Source of the DNA: Gemmobacter caeni | Lineage (GTDB): Bacteria > Pseudomonadota > Alphaproteobacteria > Rhodobacterales > Rhodobacteraceae | NCBI RefSeq assembly: GCF_003054195.1 | Contig: NZ_QBKP01000011.1 | Coordinates: 94,729 to 158,728 of the forward strand | Direction: 5' to 3' | DNA length: 64,000 nucleotides | In this document: positions 35,428 through 45,889 of the stretch, piece by piece | Numbering within the stretch: the stretch's first letter is position 1 | Layout of the letters: every line of letters starts with the position of its first letter | The notes under the pieces: generated by a model | What the model saw: the letters and a program-made list of their open reading frames with translations, nothing else | Databases searched by the model: none | Told to the model about the DNA's origin: nothing | Made by a program: the position numbers and the translations under genes

Positions 35428-36237
35428 ATGAGACTGCGTTTCGCGGCACTGGCCCTGCTGCTGATGTCCGGTTCCGCCATCGCGCAGGACCGGGCGCAGT
35501 CGCTGGCCGACATCAAGGCCGAACTTGCGGCACTGAACGCCGAGTTCACGGGCCTCAAGCAGGAGCTGATCACTACCGGCGCCATCCAGAATGGCGCGGC
35601 AGGTGGCAATGCGCTGCAACGGCTCGATTCGATCGAGGCGGCGCTGACGCGGCTGACCGCGCAGACTGAACAGGTGGAACTGAAGGTGAACCGCGTGGTC
35701 ACCGACGGCACCAACCGGCTGGGTGATCTGGAGTTCCGCGTCACCGAGCTTGAGGGGGGCGACGTAGGATCGCTGCCGCCGACGCAACCTTTGGGCGGAG
35801 GCAATGTGGCCGCCCCTGTCGTAACCGCCCCGACCGCCGGGGGGCCCGAGCTTGCTGTGGGCGAACAGGCAGACTTTGACCGGGCCAAGGAGGTGCTCGG
35901 TCAGGGTGACTTTCGCACCGCCGCGGAAAAGTTTGGTGCCTTTGCCTCGGCCTATCCGGGCAGCCCCCTGATGCAGGAGGCGCAGATCCTGCGGGGTGAC
36001 GCGCTGCAACAGGCGGGCGATACCGTCAATGCGGCGCGGGCCTGGCTGGATGCTTTTTCGGCGCAGCCGGAAGGCCCGAAAGCAGGCGATGCGCTGGTGC
36101 GTCTGGGGCAGGGGCTGGCCGATCTTGGGCAGGTTTCGGACGCCTGTGTGACCCTGCAGGAGGTCGGCACCCGCTTCCCCGGCTCCACCGCCGCGACCGA
36201 GGCGCAGGGCAAGATCGCGGCGCTGGCCTGCCAGTGA
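35428..36237 (+). CDS. cpoB: Cell division coordinator CpoB (YbgF)
   Basis: A 269-residue periplasmic protein with a signal peptide (cleavage near AIAQ), an N-terminal coiled coil (about 24-110) for trimerisation, a Gly/Pro-rich linker and C-terminal TPR repeats (FDRAKEVLGQGDFRTAAEKFGAFASAYPGSP and following). CpoB couples Tol energy to peptidoglycan synthesis at septation. It begins 4 bases after pal. Confidence 0.93.
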   Translation: MRLRFAALALLLMSGSAIAQDRAQSLADIKAELAALNAEFTGLKQELITTGAIQNGAAGGNALQRLDSIEAALTRLTAQTEQVELKVNRVVTDGTNRLGDLEFRVTELEGGDVGSLPPTQPLGGGNVAAPVVTAPTAGGPELAVGEQADFDRAKEVLGQGDFRTAAEKFGAFASAYPGSPLMQEAQILRGDALQQAGDTVNAARAWLDAFSAQPEGPKAGDALVRLGQGLADLGQVSDACVTLQEVGTRFPGSTAATEAQGKIAALACQ

Positions 36238-37505
36238 CCGGCGCGCCCGTGCCGGATACGGAGGATACGGACCTCCTTGATGCTGTTGCTCAGGTGTTTG
36301 CAAAGGCGCGGCCCGATCCGGCTGCGCCTTTGTCTGTCGGGGTGGCCGTTTCGGGCGGTGGCGATTCGATGGCGCTGTTGCATCTTTTGCACCGCCTTGC
36401 GCCGTCGGAGGGATATCTGCTGCATGCGGTGACGGTGGATCACGGGCTGCGGCCCGAGGCGGCGGACGAAGCCGCCGGGGTCGCGGCTTTCTGCGCCCGC
36501 CAGGGGGTCGCGCATGAAATCCTGCGCTGGCGGGGGCCGCAGGAGACCGGAAACCTGATGGATCAGGCCCGCCGCGCCCGGCTGTGCCTGATCGCGGACT
36601 GGGCCGTCGCACGCGGGGTTGGTCATGTCGCCCTTGGTCATACGGCGGACGATCAGGCGGAGTCGTTTCTCATGAACCTGTCGCGCGCGGCGGGGCTGGA
36701 TGGCTTGTCGGGCATGCGTCGGGGCTGGCTGGAACATGGCATTCGCTGGTATCGCCCGCTGTTGCAGAAGCGGCGTGAGGTTTTGCGCGACTATCTGCGC
36801 CGAAACAGCGTGACCTGGATTGACGACCCTTCGAACGAGAATGACCGCTTCACCCGTGTGAAGGCCCGCCGCGCGCTGCGGGCGCTGAAGCCGTTAGGCA
36901 TCACGGTTGAACGACTTCTGGCCAGCACGCAGCATCTTTTCGACGCGCGCAGCGCGTTGCAGATGGCGCTGGCACAAGCTGTCGAAACCCATGTCACCGA
37001 GCGTGCGGGGGCATTGCATCTAAGCGCGGACGGTCTGTGTGCGCTTGGGGCAGAGCTGGAGCGGCGGCTTCTCAGCCATGCGATTCGCTGGATGAACGGG
37101 GCAGGTTATCCGCCGCGTGCCGAACAACTGCTGCGGCTGATGTCCACCTTGCATGACCACCGGGACGCCACGCTGGGTGGTGTCCGGTTTCGCTGGCGGC
37201 AGGAAACCCTTGTCATCAGCCGTGAACCGCGCGCCGTGATGGGGCCGGTTCCGGCGGCGCAGTTGTGGGATCACAGATGGCGGGTAGTGGGGCCGCTGGC
37301 GGAGGGTCAGACTCTCGCCGCTCTCGGGGTTGCGGGGCTGCGCCAATGTCCCGGCTGGCGGGATCTGGCCTCGCGCGAGGCTCTGATTGTCAGCCCGGCC
37401 GTCTGGCAGGGGGACCGGCTGATCGCCGCCCCGCTGGCCCGGCCAGAGCCGGATTGGGGTGCGACTCTCGGCCCATCCTTCGGAATGTTCATCTTGGCGC
37501 ATTGA
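36234..37505 (+). CDS. tilS: tRNA(Ile)-lysidine synthase
   Basis: A 423-residue enzyme that converts C34 of tRNA-Ile(CAU) to lysidine using ATP. The PP-loop SGGGDS is at residues 40-45, followed by DHGLRPEA and GHTADDQAES, all typical. The start is GTG at 36234, inside the cpoB stop region (GTGA overlap), so it is translationally coupled to cpoB. Members from alphaproteobacteria have a reduced C-terminal part like this one. Confidence 0.93.
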   Translation: MTGAPVPDTEDTDLLDAVAQVFAKARPDPAAPLSVGVAVSGGGDSMALLHLLHRLAPSEGYLLHAVTVDHGLRPEAADEAAGVAAFCARQGVAHEILRWRGPQETGNLMDQARRARLCLIADWAVARGVGHVALGHTADDQAESFLMNLSRAAGLDGLSGMRRGWLEHGIRWYRPLLQKRREVLRDYLRRNSVTWIDDPSNENDRFTRVKARRALRALKPLGITVERLLASTQHLFDARSALQMALAQAVETHVTERAGALHLSADGLCALGAELERRLLSHAIRWMNGAGYPPRAEQLLRLMSTLHDHRDATLGGVRFRWRQETLVISREPRAVMGPVPAAQLWDHRWRVVGPLAEGQTLAALGVAGLRQCPGWRDLASREALIVSPAVWQGDRLIAAPLARPEPDWGATLGPSFGMFILAH

Positions 37506-37582
37506 ACCCCCGCGCCAGATGTCTATTTTAGGTCAAAAGATGCGGCGGGGGTGACCTGCGCCGCCCCCTTTAGGAGTTCCTC

Positions 37583-39487
37583 GTGGGCAACGCACGCAAT
37601 ATCGCTTTCTGGGTGGTCCTGTTCCTGCTGATCTTGGCGCTGTTCAACATGTTCAGCGGCGGCACGACCACCACGGCCTCGCGCAATCTTTCCTATTCCG
37701 AATTCATCGCGCGGGTCGATCAGGGGCAGGTCTCCAGTGTCACGCTGGACGGCGAGCGGGTCATCGTCCGCAGCAAGGACGGCAATACCTATTCCACCGT
37801 GAAACCTCAGGACGAAGAGGTGACGGATCGACTTATTGCCAAGGGCGTCGAGGTGCGGGCCGAACCGCAGGAGCAATCGGGGTTCCTGAATCTGCTCAGC
37901 CTCTGGCTGCCCTTCCTGATTCTCATCGGCATCTGGATCTTCTTCATGAACCGGATGCAGGGTGGCGGGCGTGGCGGTGCCATGGGCTTTGGGAAAAGCC
38001 GGGCGAAGCTGCTGACCGAAAAACATGGCCGCGTGACCTTTGACGATGTGGCGGGCATCGACGAGGCCAAGGAAGAGCTGGAAGAGATCGTCGAATTCCT
38101 GCGCAACCCGCAGAAGTTCAGCCGTCTGGGCGGCAAGATCCCGAAAGGCGCGCTGCTTGTCGGCCCGCCCGGCACCGGCAAGACGCTGCTCGCGCGCGCC
38201 ATCGCGGGTGAGGCGGGCGTTCCCTTCTTCACCATCTCGGGTTCCGACTTCGTCGAAATGTTTGTGGGCGTCGGCGCATCCCGGGTGCGCGACATGTTCG
38301 AACAGGCCAAGAAGAATGCGCCCTGTATCGTCTTTATTGACGAGATCGACGCCGTGGGTCGCGCGCGTGGCGTGGGCATCGGCGGCGGCAATGACGAACG
38401 CGAACAGACGCTGAACCAGCTGCTTGTCGAGATGGACGGGTTCGAGGCCAATGAAGGCGTGATCATCGTCGCGGCCACCAACCGCAAGGATGTGCTGGAC
38501 CCGGCGCTGCTGCGCCCCGGCCGCTTCGACCGTCAGATCCATGTGCCGAACCCCGATATCAAGGGGCGTGAGAAGATCCTGACCGTCCATGCCCGCAAGG
38601 TGCCGCTGGGGCCGGATGTCGACCTGCGCACCATCGCGCGTGGTACGCCGGGCTTTTCGGGCGCCGATCTGATGAACCTCGTGAACGAGGCGGCGCTGAT
38701 GGCTGCCCGCGTCGGCCGCCGTTTCGTCACCATGGATGACTTCGAGAATGCGAAGGACAAGGTGATGATGGGCGCGCAGCGCCGGTCCATGGTGCTGACG
38801 CAGGACCAGAAGGAAAAGACCGCCTATCATGAGGCCGGCCACGCCATCGTCGGCATGGCGCTGCCGAAATGTGATCCGGTCTATAAGGCCACCATCATTC
38901 CGCGCGGCGGCGCCCTCGGTATGGTGGTCAGCCTGCCCGAGATGGACCGTCTGAACATGCATAAGGACGAGGCCAAGCAGAAGATCGCCATGACCATGGC
39001 AGGCAAGGCGGCCGAGATCCTGAAATACGGTGAAGAGGGCGTGTCCTCCGGCCCGGCGGGCGACATTCAGCAGGCCTCCAGCCTTGCGCGTGCCATGGTG
39101 ATGCGCTGGGGTATGTCCGACAAGGTCGGCAACATCGACTATGCCGAAGCGCATGAAGGCTATCAGGGCAATACCGCCGGTTTCTCGGTCTCTGCGCATA
39201 CCAAGGAAATGATCGAGGACGAGGTGAAACGCCTGATCGACGACGGGTATGAAGCTGCGCGTCAGATCCTGATCGACAAGTCGGATGAGTTCGAGCGGCT
39301 GGCCAAGGGGCTTCTGGAATACGAAACCCTGACCGGCGACGAGATTCGCAAGGTCGTGGCGGGCGAGACGCTGGGCGGGGACGACAGCACTCCGGGCGAT
39401 GGAGGCACTTCGGTCGTGGCCATCCCCAAGACCAAGCCCAAGGCGCAGAAACCCGAGGGCGGGCTGGAGCCGGAGCCCCTGGCGTGA
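37583..39487 (+). CDS. ftsH: ATP-dependent zinc metalloprotease FtsH
   Basis: A 634-residue membrane AAA+ protease. Two transmembrane helices (about 6-26 and 102-122) flank a small periplasmic domain. Walker A GPPGTGKT is at 194-201, Walker [10 protein letters not shown] follows, the second region of homology includes RPGRFDRQ, and the zinc site HEAGH is at 416-420. The start is GTG with TAGGAG upstream. It degrades LpxC, SecY and sigma32-type substrates in other bacteria. tilS-ftsH adjacency is common. Confidence 0.97.
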   Translation: MGNARNIAFWVVLFLLILALFNMFSGGTTTTASRNLSYSEFIARVDQGQVSSVTLDGERVIVRSKDGNTYSTVKPQDEEVTDRLIAKGVEVRAEPQEQSGFLNLLSLWLPFLILIGIWIFFMNRMQGGGRGGAMGFGKSRAKLLTEKHGRVTFDDVAGIDEAKEELEEIVEFLRNPQKFSRLGGKIPKGALLVGPPGTGKTLLARAIAGEAGVPFFTISGSDFVEMFVGVGASRVRDMFEQAKKNAPCIVFIDEIDAVGRARGVGIGGGNDEREQTLNQLLVEMDGFEANEGVIIVAATNRKDVLDPALLRPGRFDRQIHVPNPDIKGREKILTVHARKVPLGPDVDLRTIARGTPGFSGADLMNLVNEAALMAARVGRRFVTMDDFENAKDKVMMGAQRRSMVLTQDQKEKTAYHEAGHAIVGMALPKCDPVYKATIIPRGGALGMVVSLPEMDRLNMHKDEAKQKIAMTMAGKAAEILKYGEEGVSSGPAGDIQQASSLARAMVMRWGMSDKVGNIDYAEAHEGYQGNTAGFSVSAHTKEMIEDEVKRLIDDGYEAARQILIDKSDEFERLAKGLLEYETLTGDEIRKVVAGETLGGDDSTPGDGGTSVVAIPKTKPKAQKPEGGLEPEPLA

Positions 39488-40263
39488 CCGCTACCGCGAA
39501 CAAAGACTGGAACCCCGGAGCTTACGCAAAGTTCCGGGGTTTGCGTTTGCGCCCCGCGCTGGATCTGATGGCGCAGGTGGGCACTCTGCCGCCGGGGCCG
39601 GTGGTCGATCTGGGATGCGGGGACGGCGCGGCGGCGGCGGCGCTGCGGGCGGCTTTCCCTGAACGGGCCCTGATCGGTATCGACAATTCGCCCGCCATGC
39701 TGAAGGCCGCGCAGGGTTATGATGCCCTGCATCTGGCAGATATTGCCGCCTGGCAGCCCGAGACACCGCCTGCGCTGATCTTTTCCAACGCCGTTCTGCA
39801 ATGGCTTTCCGATCATGCCCGTCTGATGCCGCATCTGGCGGGGATGCTGCCGAAGGGTGGGGTGTTGGCGGTGCAGATGCCTAGGCAAACGCAGGCGCCC
39901 TCGCACAGGTTGCTGCGCGACACGGCGGCAGCCTTGTTCCCTGAACGCTTCGGCGACTTGCCTGAGCGACAAGCCGTTGCAAAACCCGAAGATTATTGGC
40001 GGTTGCTGTCGCCGCTGGGCAATGTTCTGGCCTGGGAAACCACCTATGTGCAACAGCTTGGCCCGGTGACCGAGGGGCATCCGGTGCGGGCCTTTACCGA
40101 ATCGACCGCCATGCGGCCCTATCTGGAGCGGCTTGACCGCCCGGAGGCATCCGCCTTCCGGGCGGCCTATGATGCCGCGCTGGCGCGGGCCTACCCGCTG
40201 TTGCCCGACGGCGGGGCGCTGCTGCCTTTCCGCCGGGTTTTCTTCGTGTTTGTCAAAGAATGA
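39484..40263 (+). CDS. tam: Trans-aconitate 2-methyltransferase-like SAM methyltransferase
   Basis: A 259-residue class I methyltransferase with [15 protein letters not shown] as SAM motif I and a Tam-like C-terminal half ([37 protein letters not shown]). Tam methylates trans-aconitate that forms spontaneously from cis-aconitate. The GTG start overlaps the ftsH stop (GTGA). The 3' end overlaps the RTX gene by 11 bases tail to tail. Confidence 0.86.
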   Translation: MTATANKDWNPGAYAKFRGLRLRPALDLMAQVGTLPPGPVVDLGCGDGAAAAALRAAFPERALIGIDNSPAMLKAAQGYDALHLADIAAWQPETPPALIFSNAVLQWLSDHARLMPHLAGMLPKGGVLAVQMPRQTQAPSHRLLRDTAAALFPERFGDLPERQAVAKPEDYWRLLSPLGNVLAWETTYVQQLGPVTEGHPVRAFTESTAMRPYLERLDRPEASAFRAAYDAALARAYPLLPDGGALLPFRRVFFVFVKE

Positions 40264-41638
40264 AGTCCGCGGCGCGCAGCGTCGTCACCCCCGCCACATC
40301 GACCGAGAAATCCGCCGTACCGTCACCATCCACGTCGAAGAACACCCGCGATCCGCTGGCTGTGGAGATGAAGCGCACCTCCCCGACCTCGCCGGAAAAG
40401 GCGGTATGTCCAATGAAGCTGCCGGTTCCGACAAGCTGGTCAAAGTTGATCCTGTCGCCATCGGCCCGGTTGAAATCCATGATCGTATCGCGGCCGCTAG
40501 CGGCATCGCTTTCGCCGCGCGCGATATACTTGAACTCATCCGCGCCCGCGCCGCCAAACAGGCTGTCGCGGCCCTGACCGCCGATCAGCGTATCGTCTCC
40601 GGCATCGCCATGCAGCCGGTCGCTGCCCTTGCCGCCGAAGAACAGATCATTCTGCCCCGCGCCGCGGAGCAGGTCGTCGCCGGTGCCACCACAGAGCGTT
40701 TCCCGCTGGTCGCCGCCAATGACGGTATCGCGACCGGCACCCCCATCCATCAGATTATACCCGGCGCCACCGAACAGCCGGTCCTGTCCGTCGCCGCCAT
40801 AGATACGGTCGTTTCCGTTCCCGCCGAACAGCCGGTCATTGCCGCTCTCCCCTTCGATGGTGTCATTGCCAACGCCCCCGTTGGCCGTATCGTTGCCACC
40901 GCCCATCTTCAGATGGTCATGCCCGGCCATCCCGTCAAAGCGGTTGGCGTTGTAGGCGTTGCTTTCAGGCAGATCGCTGATCTTGTCATTGAAGGCACTG
41001 CCCCGGACATTGTGGACGCCATTGATTTGATCGCCCTCGGCATCACCGCCGAAACTGGTGCTGGTCTGGCCCGAGATCAGGCGCACATCCACCGCTGCCG
41101 ATGACTGCGTGTAGAATACCCAGTCGGTTCCGTCCGCCCCGCCAGAGATCGAATCACCCCCGGCGCCGCCGATCAGCGTGTCGCTGCCGCCGCCACCCGA
41201 AAGCGTGTCGCGGCCAGCGCCACCATGAAGCAGATCATCGCCATCGGCGCCGCCCATGTCATCCCGGCCGCCCCCGCCATAGATCGTGTCGTCGCCCGCC
41301 GCCCCGAACAGCGTGTCGTTGTCGCCAGGCCCGTCGCGGGTGGGGTCGCCGTAAAGAATGTTGTCGCGCTCGTTCCCGCTGATCCAGTCCGCGCCGGAGG
41401 AACCGCGCGCATTCTCGACAGAGCCGTTGACCAGCAGCGAGGTGCCCCAGTTTCCGACATGGTAGAAGAAGCCGCGAGCCTGGCTGGAAATGCCGTTTTC
41501 GACATAGTTGTCGAGACGGATCGAGGTCGGTTTTTCATAGCTTCCCTGGAACACCAGCCAGAACTTTCCCAATCCTGTGGCGGTCAGCTCCCGGTCCTTT
41601 CCGGGTGTTTCGTCGATGACATAGATAGTGTTCGGCAT
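40253..41638 (-). CDS. RTX-type calcium-binding protein, probably secreted by type I secretion
   Basis: A 461-residue acidic protein. Residues about 85-175 and 240-365 are runs of the nonapeptide GGxGxDxLx ([17 protein letters not shown] and similar), which form Ca-filled parallel beta rolls. There is no N-terminal signal peptide; the C-terminal segment ending RAADFIL fits a type I secretion signal. The first 80 residues ([25 protein letters not shown]) contain no enzyme that I recognise. No type I exporter genes are in the window. Confidence 0.85.
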   Translation of the reverse strand: MPNTIYVIDETPGKDRELTATGLGKFWLVFQGSYEKPTSIRLDNYVENGISSQARGFFYHVGNWGTSLLVNGSVENARGSSGADWISGNERDNILYGDPTRDGPGDNDTLFGAAGDDTIYGGGGRDDMGGADGDDLLHGGAGRDTLSGGGGSDTLIGGAGGDSISGGADGTDWVFYTQSSAAVDVRLISGQTSTSFGGDAEGDQINGVHNVRGSAFNDKISDLPESNAYNANRFDGMAGHDHLKMGGGNDTANGGVGNDTIEGESGNDRLFGGNGNDRIYGGDGQDRLFGGAGYNLMDGGAGRDTVIGGDQRETLCGGTGDDLLRGAGQNDLFFGGKGSDRLHGDAGDDTLIGGQGRDSLFGGAGADEFKYIARGESDAASGRDTIMDFNRADGDRINFDQLVGTGSFIGHTAFSGEVGEVRFISTASGSRVFFDVDGDGTADFSVDVAGVTTLRAADFIL

Positions 41639-41753
41639 GGGGATCTCTGTCTGGCCTGAATTGAATGGGCCGAGAATTGCACAGGCCGCCAGGTCTGGCG
41701 TGCCCCGTTCGGGGTATGCGGCATCCCTGGGCCGAGTCGGTTTCGGATGGACG

Positions 41754-41808
41754 GTTTTATTCTTGGTAAAACTTCATTCCTGGATGCGCGGGTTTCCTAT
41801 CGGAAACC
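41754..41808. promoter_or_regulatory. Two inverted repeats in the RTX-fhs divergent region
   Basis: The 280-base gap between the RTX gene and fhs holds no gene. It contains GTTTTA-N7-TAAAAC (41754-41772) and GGTTTCC-TATC-GGAAACC (41791-41808). The surroundings are less G+C rich than the coding DNA. These may be operators or leader hairpins for fhs; I cannot name a regulator. Confidence 0.4.
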
Positions 41809-41918
41809 GCAACTGGCGATTTTGCGTGGGCTTAGGTCGGAATCGGTCCTGTGGCCCCCGTTTCATGTCGGTATCGTGCTGCCATGAGATCGGGGTGCCA
41901 CACCCAAGGGAGAGTAGA

Positions 41919-43595
41919 ATGGCCTTCAAGACCGACATCGAGATTGCGCGCGAAGCCAAGAAGAAGCCGATTCAGGAAATCGGCACGAAGCTTGGCATTC
42001 CGACCGAACACCTGCTGCCCTACGGCCATGACAAGGCGAAGGTGAGCCAGGACTTCATCAAGAGCCTCGCGGGCAAGCCCGATGGCAAGCTGGTGCTGGT
42101 GACCGCCATCAACCCGACCCCGGCGGGCGAAGGCAAGACCACCACCACCGTGGGTCTGGGCGACGGTCTGAACCGGATCGGCAAGAAAGCCGTGATCTGC
42201 ATTCGCGAAGCCTCGCTTGGCCCGAACTTCGGGATGAAGGGTGGCGCGGCCGGTGGCGGCATGGCCCAGGTCGTTCCGATGGAGGAAATGAACCTCCACT
42301 TCACCGGCGACTTCCATGCGATCACCAGCGCGCACAACCTGCTGTCGGCGATGATCGACAACCACATCTACTGGGGCAACTCGCTGGGCATCGACCAGCG
42401 CCGCGTCGTGTGGCGCCGCGTCATGGACATGAATGACCGTGCGCTGCGTGACATCGTGGTCAGCCTCGGCGGCGTGTCGAATGGCTTCCCGCGTCAGACC
42501 GGGTTTGACATCACCGTGGCCTCGGAGGTCATGGCGATCCTCTGCCTGTCGAACGATCTGGAAGACCTGCAAAAGCGTCTGGGCGACATCGTTGTGGCCT
42601 ATACGCGTGACAAGCAGCCTGTCTACTGCCGTGACATCAAGGCAGATGGTGCAATGACCGTTCTGCTGAAGGACGCGATGCAGCCGAACCTCGTGCAGAC
42701 GCTGGAAAACAACCCGGCCTTCGTGCACGGCGGCCCGTTCGCCAACATCGCCCATGGCTGCAACTCGGTCATCGCGACCAAGACCGCGCTGAAGCTGGGC
42801 GACTATGTCGTGACCGAAGCCGGTTTCGGGGCTGACCTTGGCGCCGAGAAGTTTTTCGACATCAAGTGCCGCAAGGCCGGGCTGAAGCCGGCTGCCGCGG
42901 TGATCGTGGCGACCGTTCGCGCGATGAAGATGAACGGCGGCGTCGCCAAGGCCGATCTGGGCGCCGAGAATGTCGATGCGGTCAAAAAAGGCTGCCCGAA
43001 CCTTGGCCGCCACATCGCCAACGTGAAGGGTTTCGGCGTGCCGGTGGTGGTTGCGATCAACCACTTCTACAGCGACACCGATGCCGAAGTGCAGGCCGTG
43101 AAGGATTATGTGGCCGCGCAGGGCGCCGAGGCGATCCTTTGCAAGCACTGGGCGCAGGGGTCTGCGGGCATCGAGGATCTGGCCAAGAAGGTCGTGCAGC
43201 TGGCCGAAAGCGGCGCTGCCAACTTCTCGCCGCTGTATCCCGATGACATGCCGCTGTTCCAGAAGGTCGAAACCATCGCCAAGCGCATCTATCACGCGGA
43301 TGAAGTTCTGGCCGACAAATCGATCCGCGACCAGCTGAAGGCCTGGGAAGCGGCGGGCTATGGCCATCTGCCGATCTGCATGGCGAAGACGCAATACAGC
43401 TTCACGACCGATCCGAACCTGCGTGGCGCGCCCACCGGCCATTCGGTTCCGGTCCGCGAAGTGCGCCTGTCCGCCGGTGCGGGCTTCATCGTGGTGATCT
43501 GCGGCGAGATCATGACCATGCCGGGCCTGCCGAAAGTCCCGAGCGCCGAAGTCATCCGTCTGAACGACCAGGGCTTCGTCGAAGGCCTGTTCTGA
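41919..43595 (+). CDS. fhs: Formate-tetrahydrofolate ligase
   Basis: A 558-residue enzyme that makes 10-formyl-THF from formate, THF and ATP. The P-loop [12 protein letters not shown] is near residues 64-75 and [18 protein letters not shown] is a family hallmark. Strong AAGGGAGAG ribosome-binding site before ATG 41919; an open frame upstream to 41628 is not family sequence. Codon bias indicates high expression. It heads fhs-chorismate mutase-folD-folD. Confidence 0.97.
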   Translation: MAFKTDIEIAREAKKKPIQEIGTKLGIPTEHLLPYGHDKAKVSQDFIKSLAGKPDGKLVLVTAINPTPAGEGKTTTTVGLGDGLNRIGKKAVICIREASLGPNFGMKGGAAGGGMAQVVPMEEMNLHFTGDFHAITSAHNLLSAMIDNHIYWGNSLGIDQRRVVWRRVMDMNDRALRDIVVSLGGVSNGFPRQTGFDITVASEVMAILCLSNDLEDLQKRLGDIVVAYTRDKQPVYCRDIKADGAMTVLLKDAMQPNLVQTLENNPAFVHGGPFANIAHGCNSVIATKTALKLGDYVVTEAGFGADLGAEKFFDIKCRKAGLKPAAAVIVATVRAMKMNGGVAKADLGAENVDAVKKGCPNLGRHIANVKGFGVPVVVAINHFYSDTDAEVQAVKDYVAAQGAEAILCKHWAQGSAGIEDLAKKVVQLAESGAANFSPLYPDDMPLFQKVETIAKRIYHADEVLADKSIRDQLKAWEAAGYGHLPICMAKTQYSFTTDPNLRGAPTGHSVPVREVRLSAGAGFIVVICGEIMTMPGLPKVPSAEVIRLNDQGFVEGLF

Positions 43596-43626
43596 TCGCG
43601 GCACCGGGCGCCGCCTTGCCATCTCC

Positions 43627-43649
43627 CCCGCGAGGGATTACCTCGCGGG
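43627..43649 (+). terminator. Hairpin between fhs and the chorismate mutase gene
   Basis: CCCGCGAGG and CCTCGCGGG form a perfect 9-bp stem with a 5-base loop, 31 bases after the fhs stop. No T run follows, so partial termination, pausing or 3'-end protection of the fhs message is more likely than full termination. Confidence 0.55.
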
Positions 43650-43668
43650 AAACTCTCTGGAGGTTGCG

Positions 43669-43962
43669 ATGAAGGCCCCGTCCGACTGCCACAACATGAC
43701 GGAACTGCGCGTGGAAATCGACGCGCTGGACAGTCAGATCGTGGCGCTGATCAAACGGCGGTCCGGTTACATCGACCGGGCCGCCGAACTCAAGCCCGCC
43801 GAGGGGCTGCCCGCCCGGATCGATACCCGTGTGGAAGAGGTGGTGGCCAAGGTTCGCGCCCGGGCCGAAGCCGAGGGGCTGGACCCGGCGCTGGTCGAAA
43901 CGCTCTGGCGGCAGATGATCGACTGGTCGATTGCCCGCGAAGAAAAAGTGCTGGGGGCCTGA
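43669..43962 (+). CDS. Chorismate mutase type II (AroQ class)
   Basis: A 97-residue all-helical AroQ domain: LRVEIDALDSQIVALIKRR (Arg14, Arg31), Lys42, Arg50/Arg54 and the C-terminal LWRQMIDWSIAREE match the family. At the DxxRE motif the sequence is IDTRVEEV, so the usual Glu after Arg is Val. It converts chorismate to prephenate, or could act in isochorismate chemistry like PchB. GGAGG lies upstream. It sits inside the folate operon with only 20 bases to folD. Confidence 0.83.
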   Translation: MKAPSDCHNMTELRVEIDALDSQIVALIKRRSGYIDRAAELKPAEGLPARIDTRVEEVVAKVRARAEAEGLDPALVETLWRQMIDWSIAREEKVLGA

Positions 43963-43981
43963 GACCCCGGAAGGGTCGGAA

Positions 43982-44860
43982 ATGACGGCAACCCTGATTG
44001 ACGGCAAGGCCATCGCGGCCCGCATGGTGGAAGAGGTCCGCGCCGAGGCGGCGGATCTTGCGGCCAGGGGCTGGGCCCCCCGGCTGGTCTCCATCTCGGT
44101 AGGCGATGTGGCGGCGGCGGAGCTTTACGTCCGCAACCAGCAGCGGCAGGCCGAGGCTGCCGGTGTGGCCTTCGAGGCCCGCAATTATCCGGCAACCATC
44201 AGCCTTGAACAACTTACTGGCGTGATGATCGGCCTGAACGCCGATCCGCGCGTGAACGGCATCATCATCCAGCGCCCGTTGCCGCCGCATATTCCGGTGA
44301 AGGCACTGCAAAAGGCGGTGCATCCGCTGAAGGATGTCGAGGGGATGCACCCCTCGTCCATCGGCAATATCGTCTATAACGACCTGGCCCTTGGCCCTTG
44401 CACAGCCGTCGCAGCGGTGGAAATCCTCAAGACCCTGCCATTGAACATCGAAGGGCTGGATGTCTGTGTGATCGGCCACAGCGAGATCGTGGGCAAGCCC
44501 ATCGCCTTCCTGATGATGGGGCTGGGGGCCACGGTGACCGTATGTCACCACATGACCCGGCAGGTGGCGGTGCACAGCCGCGCCGCCGATGCGGTCTTTG
44601 TCGCGGTTGGAAAACCCGGCCTTGTCACGGGCGCCATGCTGAAGCCGGGCGCCGCGCTCATCGACATCGGGATCAACCGGGTTGAGGGCAAGACAGTGGG
44701 TGATGCCGATTTCGAAAGCTGCGCCAAAGTCGCGGGCTGGATCACCCCGGTGCCCGGCGGGGTCGGTCCGGTGACGGTGGCGACCCTTCTGAAAAACGCG
44801 GTTCTGGCGACCCGCATGCAAATGGATCATTACAGCGCCGCCTTCGCGGTCGAACGGTAG
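43982..44860 (+). CDS. FolD-like protein with altered catalytic residues (first of two tandem copies)
   Basis: A 292-residue FolD-fold protein. Tyr49 and Gln97 of the folate site are kept, but the catalytic Lys (E. coli Lys54) is Gln53 (YVRNQ instead of YVxxK) and the substrate-binding Asp121 is Glu120 (KDVEGM instead of KDVDGF); PCTP is PCTA. The Rossmann motif GHSEIVGKP and the [12 protein letters not shown] tail are intact. In E. coli FolD the lysine is needed for cyclohydrolase activity, so this copy probably has only one activity or another substrate. It is followed after 11 bases by a normal folD. Confidence 0.82.
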   Translation: MTATLIDGKAIAARMVEEVRAEAADLAARGWAPRLVSISVGDVAAAELYVRNQQRQAEAAGVAFEARNYPATISLEQLTGVMIGLNADPRVNGIIIQRPLPPHIPVKALQKAVHPLKDVEGMHPSSIGNIVYNDLALGPCTAVAAVEILKTLPLNIEGLDVCVIGHSEIVGKPIAFLMMGLGATVTVCHHMTRQVAVHSRAADAVFVAVGKPGLVTGAMLKPGAALIDIGINRVEGKTVGDADFESCAKVAGWITPVPGGVGPVTVATLLKNAVLATRMQMDHYSAAFAVER

Positions 44861-44871
44861 GGAGAACGGAC

Positions 44872-45762
44872 ATGACGGCGGCAATCATTGACGGCAAGGC
44901 TTTTGCAGCCAAGGTGCGGGGCGAGGTGGCGGCCCATGTCGCGCGCCTGAAAGAGGAACATGGCATCCAGCCCGGCCTCGCGGTCGTGCTGGTGGGTGAA
45001 GACCCGGCAAGCCAGGTCTATGTCTCGTCCAAGGGCAAGCAGACGGTCGAAGCTGGCATGGCTTCGTTCGAGCACAAGTTGGAAGCGGATACCTCGGAGG
45101 CCGATCTGCTGGCGCTGATCGACCGGCTGAATAAAGATCCGAAGGTCCATGGCATCCTTGTGCAACTGCCGCTGCCGGGGCATCTGAACTCTGAACTGGT
45201 GATCAACTCGATTGATCCGGCCAAGGATGTGGACGGGTTCCATATCTCCAACGTCGGTCTCCTGGGCACCGGGCAGAAAAGCATGGTGCCCTGCACGCCG
45301 CTTGGCTGTCTGATGATGCTGCGCGATCATCACGGCAAGCTTGCCGGCATGAATGCGGTCGTGGTGGGCCGGTCGAACATCGTCGGCAAGCCCATGGCGC
45401 AACTGCTCTTGGGGGACAGCTGCACCGTGACCATCGCACATAGCCGGACCAAGGATCTGGCCGCCGTCTGCCGTGGTGCCGACATCCTCGTCGCCGCCGT
45501 CGGTCGCCCCGAGATGATCACCGGCGAGTATGTGAAACCTGGCGCCACCGTGATCGACGTGGGCATCAACCGGATTGAACGTGACGGCAAGACCAAGCTG
45601 GTCGGCGACGTTGAATTTGCCTCGGCGGCTGCGGTGGCCGGGGCCATCACCCCGGTGCCTGGTGGTGTCGGCCCGATGACCATTGCCTGCCTGCTGGCAA
45701 ATACGCTGACCGCCTGCTGCCGCGCCAATGGCCTGCCGGAGCCGTCGGGCCTGACCGCCTGA
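44872..45762 (+). CDS. folD: Bifunctional methylenetetrahydrofolate dehydrogenase/methenyl-THF cyclohydrolase
   Basis: A 296-residue canonical FolD: Tyr50 and Lys54 (VYVSSK), VQLPLP with the conserved Gln, KDVDGFH with the Asp, [13 protein letters not shown] for NADP and [11 protein letters not shown]. It interconverts methylene-, methenyl- and formyl-THF and complements Fhs. It follows the altered folD copy and completes the one-carbon operon. Confidence 0.95.
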   Translation: MTAAIIDGKAFAAKVRGEVAAHVARLKEEHGIQPGLAVVLVGEDPASQVYVSSKGKQTVEAGMASFEHKLEADTSEADLLALIDRLNKDPKVHGILVQLPLPGHLNSELVINSIDPAKDVDGFHISNVGLLGTGQKSMVPCTPLGCLMMLRDHHGKLAGMNAVVVGRSNIVGKPMAQLLLGDSCTVTIAHSRTKDLAAVCRGADILVAAVGRPEMITGEYVKPGATVIDVGINRIERDGKTKLVGDVEFASAAAVAGAITPVPGGVGPMTIACLLANTLTACCRANGLPEPSGLTA

Positions 45763-45889
45763 TCACCGGCCCCCGAAGAGGACCTGTGGCGCAAATGCAT
45801 GTCCCGGCTGGATAATCTGGCCGGAGACATTGCACAGGGCAGGGATTGCGCTTATCCAGTCAGACAGGTTGCATGCGTTCCTGGTGCAG

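Noticed and set aside
40500..41400. Repeated DNA units in the RTX gene as a CRISPR-like array
   Set aside because: The periodicity is that of the 9-residue RTX repeat in frame; units are degenerate and lack spacers.
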